Below the pieces are notes generated by a model. That model did no database searches. It worked only from the letters and a program-made list of their open reading frames with translations, and was not told where the DNA came from. A DNA stretch of 25,669 nt from an uncultured Eubacteriales bacterium. GTDB taxonomy: Bacteria > Bacillota > Clostridia > Oscillospirales > Oscillospiraceae. Location of the stretch: positions 1 through 25,669 of the forward strand of contig UQSF01000022.1 of NCBI GenBank assembly GCA_900543625.1. The letters run 5' to 3'. Each line of letters opens with the position of its first letter. The first letter of the stretch is position 1. This document shows, piece after piece, positions 21,050-25,669 of the stretch. The position numbers and the translations under genes are program-made.

Positions 21050-22273
21050 ATGAAAACAAATCGCAAAGTCGTTCGATCCGTTATTTGTGTGCTGCTGGCG
21101 CTGATCTTTGTCGTCTCGCTCATGACGGCGCTGATCCCGGTGAACGCATCGGCTGCGTCGCAGTCGGAGATCAATCAGCTCACGCAGCAGCGCAAAGAGC
21201 TGCAGGCCAAGCAGAAGGAGCAGCAGAAGACCATCAGCAACCTTCGCGCCAAAAAGGCCGGCATCGTTGAGCAAAAGGCCGCGCTGGATCAGGAGATGAA
21301 CCTGGCGCAGCAGGAGATCGAGGTCGTTAAGGAGCAGATCACTGCCTATGACCAGCAGATCGAGGACAAGGGCGTTGAGCTTGAGGCCGCAAAGCAGGAG
21401 GAAGAGGCACAGACGGTGCGCTTCCGCGGCTGCGTGCGCCATCTCGAGGAGTACGGCCAGATGTCCTACATTGCCATCCTGCTCGAGGCGACCAGCCTCT
21501 CCGATCTTCTTGCCCGTATGGACATGGTCGGCGAGGTCATTGCATACAATAAACAGGTGCAGGCCGACATGACGGCTGCCCGTGAAAAGGTCGAGACCGT
21601 CAAGGCCGAGCTTGAGGACGCCCGTGTTGAGCTGCAGGATAAGCAGTCCGAGCTTGAGACCAAGCAGGTCGAACTGCAGCAGAAGTCCTCCGAGGCCGCC
21701 GCACTGCTGGCAAACCTCGAGTCTAATATTGATGCCTATAAGCAGGTGCAGGATCAGTACGCGCAGCAGGAGCAGGCCGTGCAGTCGCAGATCGACAAGC
21801 AGGTCGAGGAGCTGCGCCGTCAGGAAGAGCAAAACAAGAAAAACGACCCGAGCTATGATCCGGGCAAGGTCAACGGCGCAACCGGCTCCATGATGTGGCC
21901 GTGCCCGTCCTGCCACACGATCACGTCGCCCTTCGGCTGGCGTTATCACCCGATCTATCAGACGCAGAAGTATCACTCTGGTGTGGATATCGGCGCGAGC
22001 TACGGCGCGACGATCGTCGCGGCTGACGGCGGCACGATCATCACGGCGGGCAGCGTATCCGGCTACGGCAACTGCGTGGTCATCAACCACGGCAACGGCA
22101 TCACCACGCTCTACGGCCATATGAGCTCCATCGCCGTGCGCGTCGGTCAGAAGGTCTCCAAGGGGCAGACGATCGGCTATGTCGGCTCGACCGGCAACTC
22201 CACCGGTCCGCATCTGCACTGGGAGGTCACGGTCAACGGTGTGCGCCAGAACCCGCTCAACTATGCGACCTGA
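21050..22273 (+). CDS. Secreted coiled-coil M23 peptidase (EnvC/PcsB-like FtsEX effector)
   Basis: A 407-aa protein with a signal peptide (hydrophobic 10-29, cleavage near NASAAS), a very Gln/Glu/Lys-rich coiled coil (about 38-265) and a C-terminal LytM/M23 domain. Zinc and catalytic residues are complete: H309-x3-D313 (YHSGVDIG), H357 (TLYGHMSS) and H388-L-H390 (HLHWEV). Complete residues distinguish it from degenerate LytM activators such as EnvC, so it is probably an active endopeptidase. It starts 11 nt after ftsX with AGGAGG in the gap, and coiled-coil hydrolases next to ftsEX (EnvC, PcsB, CwlO) are the known FtsEX-activated class. Confidence 0.93.
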   Translation: MKTNRKVVRSVICVLLALIFVVSLMTALIPVNASAASQSEINQLTQQRKELQAKQKEQQKTISNLRAKKAGIVEQKAALDQEMNLAQQEIEVVKEQITAYDQQIEDKGVELEAAKQEEEAQTVRFRGCVRHLEEYGQMSYIAILLEATSLSDLLARMDMVGEVIAYNKQVQADMTAAREKVETVKAELEDARVELQDKQSELETKQVELQQKSSEAAALLANLESNIDAYKQVQDQYAQQEQAVQSQIDKQVEELRRQEEQNKKNDPSYDPGKVNGATGSMMWPCPSCHTITSPFGWRYHPIYQTQKYHSGVDIGASYGATIVAADGGTIITAGSVSGYGNCVVINHGNGITTLYGHMSSIAVRVGQKVSKGQTIGYVGSTGNSTGPHLHWEVTVNGVRQNPLNYAT

Positions 22274-22299
22274 TCGCACATATTTTGACGGAATGTAAC

Positions 22300-22361
22300 T
22301 GCCGGGCAGCCGGAAAATGGCTGCCCGGCACATCTGCTGCATTGGGGGCTGCCCGATGCAG
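22300..22361 (+). other. Two tandem hairpins between the M23 and S41 genes
   Basis: First stem TGCCGGGCAGCC (22300-22311) with GGCTGCCCGGCA (22319-22330), 7-nt loop. Second stem CTGCATTGGG (22337-22346) with CCCGATGCAG (22352-22361), one G-T pair. Neither has a U tract, so read-through is expected; possible partial attenuator or mRNA-processing structure. Confidence 0.55.
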
Positions 22362-22387
22362 ACGAAAAACAGATGCGGAGGGATCGT

Positions 22388-23593
22388 ATGGACGAACACA
22401 AAACGCAGCAGCCGGAGCCGGAAATCGTGCCCGCACGCAGAAAAAGCGGCAGAATGCGCAGCTGGAAGGCGAGTATCCTGGCCTGTGTGATCTGCATTCT
22501 GGTCACGGCGCTGGTTACGTCGCTGATCTTTGTCGGCAAATTCGGCGGCAGCCGCAACTATAAGCTCGCGCTCAAATTCGCGCAGGTCAAGCAGGTTGTC
22601 GATAAAAACTACATTGGCGATGCCGACGACACGGCCATCAGCGATGCCGCGTCGAGCGCGATCATCAGTGCGATCGGCGATAAATGGAGCTATTACATGA
22701 CGGCCGAGGAATATAAGGCCTATCAGATGTACTCAAACAATGAGTACGCAGGTATCGGCGTGACCATTCAGCTCGACGATAAGACGAAGGGCTTTCGCAT
22801 CACTGCCGTGACGAGCGATTCGCCCGCGGCGAAGGCCGGCCTCAAGCAGGGCGACATCATCACGGCAATCGACGGGGAGGATGTCACGGGCAAGACCCTC
22901 TCGGACGTGCAGACCATTATCCGCGCCAAGCTTAACAAGACGCTCAAGCTTACCGTGCAGGATACGGCCGGCAAGAGCCAGACGGTCACACTTGACTGTA
23001 CGGTTATTTATACCGATCCTGTGACCTATAAGCTCATGGACAACGGCGTCGGCTATGTCCGCATCCGCAACTTTGAGACCGGCGGCGGCACGCGCGCCGT
23101 GCAGGCGGTCGACAAGTTGCTCGATCTCGGCGCAAAGTCGCTGGTGTTCGATCTGCGCGACAACCCCGGCGGTCTGCTCTCGGAGCTCATCACGATCCTC
23201 GACCACCTGCTGCCGCAGGGTGACCTGTTTGTGAGTGTGGACGGCAGTGGGAAAGAGACTGTTACGCAGAGCGACAGCGTCTGCGTCAAGGTGCCGATGG
23301 CGGTCATCGTCAACGGCAACACATACAGTGCGGCGGAGTTTTTCGCAGCCGCGCTGCGTGAATATGACTGGGCGACCATAGTCGGCCAGAATACGACCGG
23401 CAAGGGCCGCAGTCAGACGACCATCGCGCTTCCGGACGGCAGTGCCGTGCACATTTCGAGCCGCAAATACCTCACGCCCAATCGTGTGGATCTGTCCGAG
23501 CAGGGCGGTCTCGTGCCGGATGTGGTCGTGGCACCGAGCGCGGACAGTGAGGTCGATGCACAGCTGGAGGCGGCGCTCTCCGCGGTGCGCTGA
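22388..23593 (+). CDS. S41-family carboxyl-terminal processing protease (CtpA/CtpB-like)
   Basis: A 401-aa protein with a cytoplasmic N-terminus, one membrane anchor (about 28-50), a PDZ domain (~118-200, YAGIGVTIQ... SPAAKAGLKQGDIITAIDG) and an S41 catalytic core. The Ser/Lys dyad is visible as S314 (NGNTYSAAEFF) and K339 (TTGKGRSQ), with the family D-L-R-D-N-P-G-G-L-L motif at 255-264. I chose ATG 22388 because GGAGGG precedes it; an ORF start five codons earlier overlaps that site. It follows the M23 hydrolase gene, as ctpB lies near ftsEX in Bacillus, so processing of envelope proteins in the same module is a reasonable inference. Confidence 0.94.
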   Translation: MDEHKTQQPEPEIVPARRKSGRMRSWKASILACVICILVTALVTSLIFVGKFGGSRNYKLALKFAQVKQVVDKNYIGDADDTAISDAASSAIISAIGDKWSYYMTAEEYKAYQMYSNNEYAGIGVTIQLDDKTKGFRITAVTSDSPAAKAGLKQGDIITAIDGEDVTGKTLSDVQTIIRAKLNKTLKLTVQDTAGKSQTVTLDCTVIYTDPVTYKLMDNGVGYVRIRNFETGGGTRAVQAVDKLLDLGAKSLVFDLRDNPGGLLSELITILDHLLPQGDLFVSVDGSGKETVTQSDSVCVKVPMAVIVNGNTYSAAEFFAAALREYDWATIVGQNTTGKGRSQTTIALPDGSAVHISSRKYLTPNRVDLSEQGGLVPDVVVAPSADSEVDAQLEAALSAVR

Positions 23594-23639
23594 ATGAAAT
23601 CGTAACCACTGAAATTTCAATGATATAAGGAGACGGATT

Positions 23640-24125
23640 ATGGCGATCGACAGCAGATATAGAATGAGTCAGGAGCGTCTGGACACGCTCAAGGAAGAAC
23701 TGCACTACCTCGAGACGACCCGCGAGAAGGAAGTCGCGGAGCTCATCAAGGAAGCGCGCTCCTTCGGCGACCTGTCAGAAAACAGCGAGTATGACGAGGC
23801 CAAGACCGAGCAGGGCAAGCTCTATTCCCGTATTGCCGAGCTCAATGACCTGATCGAGAACGCTGACGTTGTGGAGAAGGTCGAAGTCGCGGCGGACGTT
23901 GTGACCATCGGCAGCCGCGTGCGCGTGCTCGACGTGGATGAGGACGTGGAAGAGGAGTACACGATCGTCGGCTCGCAGGAGGCCAACCCCATGGACGGCC
24001 GCATTTCGGACGACAGCCCGTTCGGCTTTGCGCTCAAGGGCCACAAGGTCGGTGAGACTGTCACGGTCGCAGCCCCGGTCGGCGAGCTGCAGTTCAAGAT
24101 CATCGCCGTCGAAAACGAAAACTGA
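23640..24125 (+). CDS. greA: Transcription elongation factor GreA
   Basis: Rescues backtracked RNA polymerase by stimulating transcript cleavage. The N-terminal coiled-coil hairpin has the acidic tip FGDLSENSEYDEAK (D44, E47), and the C-terminal FKBP-like domain ends with DDSPFGFALKGHKVGETV and the E-L-Q-F-K-I-I strand. Length 161 aa is normal. The start MAIDSRYRMSQERLD follows AAGGAGA; the more usual M-S-Q-E start is in frame at codon 9. It lies 46 nt after the S41 gene and 10 nt before lysS, the common greA-lysS pair of Clostridia. Confidence 0.97.
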   Translation: MAIDSRYRMSQERLDTLKEELHYLETTREKEVAELIKEARSFGDLSENSEYDEAKTEQGKLYSRIAELNDLIENADVVEKVEVAADVVTIGSRVRVLDVDEDVEEEYTIVGSQEANPMDGRISDDSPFGFALKGHKVGETVTVAAPVGELQFKIIAVENEN

Positions 24126-24135
24126 GGAGCCCGCC

Positions 24136-25669
24136 ATGAACGAAGAGAGAAACAACCAGCCCCAGGCGGCAGAGCCGTCCTTGTCGGAGATCCTTCAGGT
24201 GCGCCGTGACAAGCTCAAGGCGCTGCAGGATGCGGGGCGCAACCCCTTTGAGCAGACGCGCTTTGCGCGCAGTGCCTACTCTGCGGATATCAAGGAAGAT
24301 TTTGAAGCCTATGACGGCAAGACCCTGCAGGCTGCCGGCCGCATCATGTCCAAGCGCGGCATGGGCAAGGCCATCTTCTGCGACATTCAGGACGACCGCG
24401 GGCAGATCCAGCTCTACGTCCGCAAGGACGCCGTGTCCGAGCAGGAGTTTGCCGATTTCCGCAAGTATGACATCGGCGACATCATCGGCGTGAGCGGCTA
24501 CGCGTTCAAGACCAAGACGGGGGAGATCTCCATCCACGTGCAGCAGGTCACACTGCTCAGTAAGTCCCTGCGCCCGCTGCCGGAGAAGTTCCATGGCATG
24601 ACGAACATGGAGTTGCGCTACCGCCAGCGCTACGTGGATCTCATCATGAACCCCGAGAGCAAGCGCAACTTCCAGATCCGCAGCCGGTTCGTGGCCTACC
24701 TGCGCCGCTATCTCGACGGCCTCGGCTTCATGGAGGTCGAGACCCCCGTGCTCAGCCCCATCGCCGGCGGCGCGACGGCGCGCCCGTTCATCACGCACCA
24801 CAACACGCTCGACATTGATATGTATATGCGCATCGCGACCGAGCTGCATCTCAAGCGCCTGATCGTCGGCGGCATTGAGCGCGTGTATGAGGTCGGCCGT
24901 ATCTTCCGCAACGAAGGCATGGACACCAAGCACAACCCGGAGTTCACGACCTGCGAGCTCTATCAGGCCTACACGAACCTCGACGGTATGATGGACATTC
25001 TCGAGAGCATCCTCTCCGGCGCTGCCAAGGAGATCCTCGGCACGTATCAGCTCCAGTGGCTGGGCCACGATGTGGACCTCACACCGAGCTGGCGCCGCGT
25101 GACCATGGCAGACGCCGTCAAGGACGTCACGGGGGCCGACTTTATGGCGATCATTGGCGACGCGGACGCGGCGGTCGCGCTTGCCAAGAGCGTGGGCGTG
25201 GACATGGAAAACGTCGCCCATACGTGGGGCAACGCGCTCTATGAGACGTTCGACCAGAAGGTCGAGTCCACGCTCATCCAGCCGACGTTTATCACCATGT
25301 ACCCCGTGGAGGTCAGCCCGCTTGCCAAGCGCAGCCCCGAGCAGCCCGCGCTCACCGAGCGCTACGAGATGTTCATCTGCGGCTGCGAGATGGGCAACGC
25401 CTTCTCCGAGCTCAACGACCCCATCGACCAATATCAGCGCTTCAAGGCGCAGGCCGAAAAGCGCGCCCACGGCGACGAAGAGGCCAACATGATGGACGAG
25501 GACTTCGTCATGGCGCTCGAGTACGGCATGCCGCCTACCGGCGGCCTGGGCTTCGGCATTGACCGCTGCGCCATGCTGCTGTGCGGCGCAAGCTCCATCC
25601 GCGACGTGATCCTGTTCCCGACAATGAAGACCCTGGAACCAAAGCGGGCTGAAAACAAAGCCGAAAAAG
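24136..25669 (+). CDS. lysS: Lysyl-tRNA synthetase, class II (3' end beyond the window)
   Basis: Charges tRNA-Lys. 511 codons are present with no stop before the window end, about full length for the enzyme. N-terminal OB-fold anticodon-binding domain (about 63-142, LQAAGRIMSKRGMGKAIF onward), then the class II core: motif 1 around FMEVETPVL (198-206), motif 2 RIFRNEGMDTKHNPEFT (255-271) and motif 3 GGLGFGIDR (469-477). ATG 24136, with GAGGAG nine nt upstream. The acidic/polar first 15 residues and the Lys/Glu-rich tail look ordinary. Confidence 0.97.
   Translation, partial: MNEERNNQPQAAEPSLSEILQVRRDKLKALQDAGRNPFEQTRFARSAYSADIKEDFEAYDGKTLQAAGRIMSKRGMGKAIFCDIQDDRGQIQLYVRKDAVSEQEFADFRKYDIGDIIGVSGYAFKTKTGEISIHVQQVTLLSKSLRPLPEKFHGMTNMELRYRQRYVDLIMNPESKRNFQIRSRFVAYLRRYLDGLGFMEVETPVLSPIAGGATARPFITHHNTLDIDMYMRIATELHLKRLIVGGIERVYEVGRIFRNEGMDTKHNPEFTTCELYQAYTNLDGMMDILESILSGAAKEILGTYQLQWLGHDVDLTPSWRRVTMADAVKDVTGADFMAIIGDADAAVALAKSVGVDMENVAHTWGNALYETFDQKVESTLIQPTFITMYPVEVSPLAKRSPEQPALTERYEMFICGCEMGNAFSELNDPIDQYQRFKAQAEKRAHGDEEANMMDEDFVMALEYGMPPTGGLGFGIDRCAMLLCGASSIRDVILFPTMKTLEPKRAENKAEK

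Overview
The window reads as a chromosomal segment of a GC-rich, strictly anaerobic Firmicute, most likely Oscillospiraceae (Clostridium cluster IV). The signs are a 2-hydroxyacyl-CoA dehydratase locus, a Rex NADH sensor, S-layer (SLH) anchoring, FtsEX with an M23 hydrolase, class II LysRS, strong AGGAGG ribosome binding sites, frequent TTG/GTG starts and near-consensus SigA promoters. Genus was not determined.

Layout. (1) 1-3229, minus strand: an oxygen-sensitive 2-hydroxyacyl-CoA dehydratase / benzoyl-CoA reductase type operon (398-aa subunit, unusually long 594-aa subunit, then the ATPase activator, cut by the window start). A FadR-type GntR regulator is divergent, and a matching 11-bp palindrome sits just downstream of each of the two divergent promoters. 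(2) 4091-7472: an Rrf2 Fe-S type repressor, a MATE exporter with a strong promoter and structured leader, and mnmE. (3) 7547-9294, minus: rex followed by a secreted SLH-domain protein. (4) 9547-13419, minus: one tight operon trmB-xth-dusB-ECF sigma-anti-sigma, with overlapping genes, a good promoter upstream and a strong terminator at the end.

(5) 13691-16863 is the accessory part. A tRNA-Pro remnant (5' half only), a 185-bp spacer with paired repeats and an intact tRNA-Pro(UGG) precede an AT-rich island. The island carries a SAMHD1-like HD phosphohydrolase coupled to a YwgA-like small protein, two large hairpins, and a 5'-damaged Mrr-type restriction-endonuclease-like gene. GC content and codon use differ visibly from both sides, so this is probably a horizontally acquired, defence-like cargo at a tRNA site. 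It is the best candidate for a poorly described system here.

(6) 16917-25669 returns to core genes: a DUF4830-like membrane protein (minus), then on the plus strand an RsuA-family pseudouridine synthase, a CdaR/PucR-type regulator, ftsE-ftsX, a coiled-coil M23 peptidase, an S41 (CtpA-like) protease, greA and lysS (cut by the window end). The ftsEX-M23-S41 group is a coherent septal/peptidoglycan-hydrolysis module.

All family assignments come from reading motifs in the translated sequence; no database search was run.
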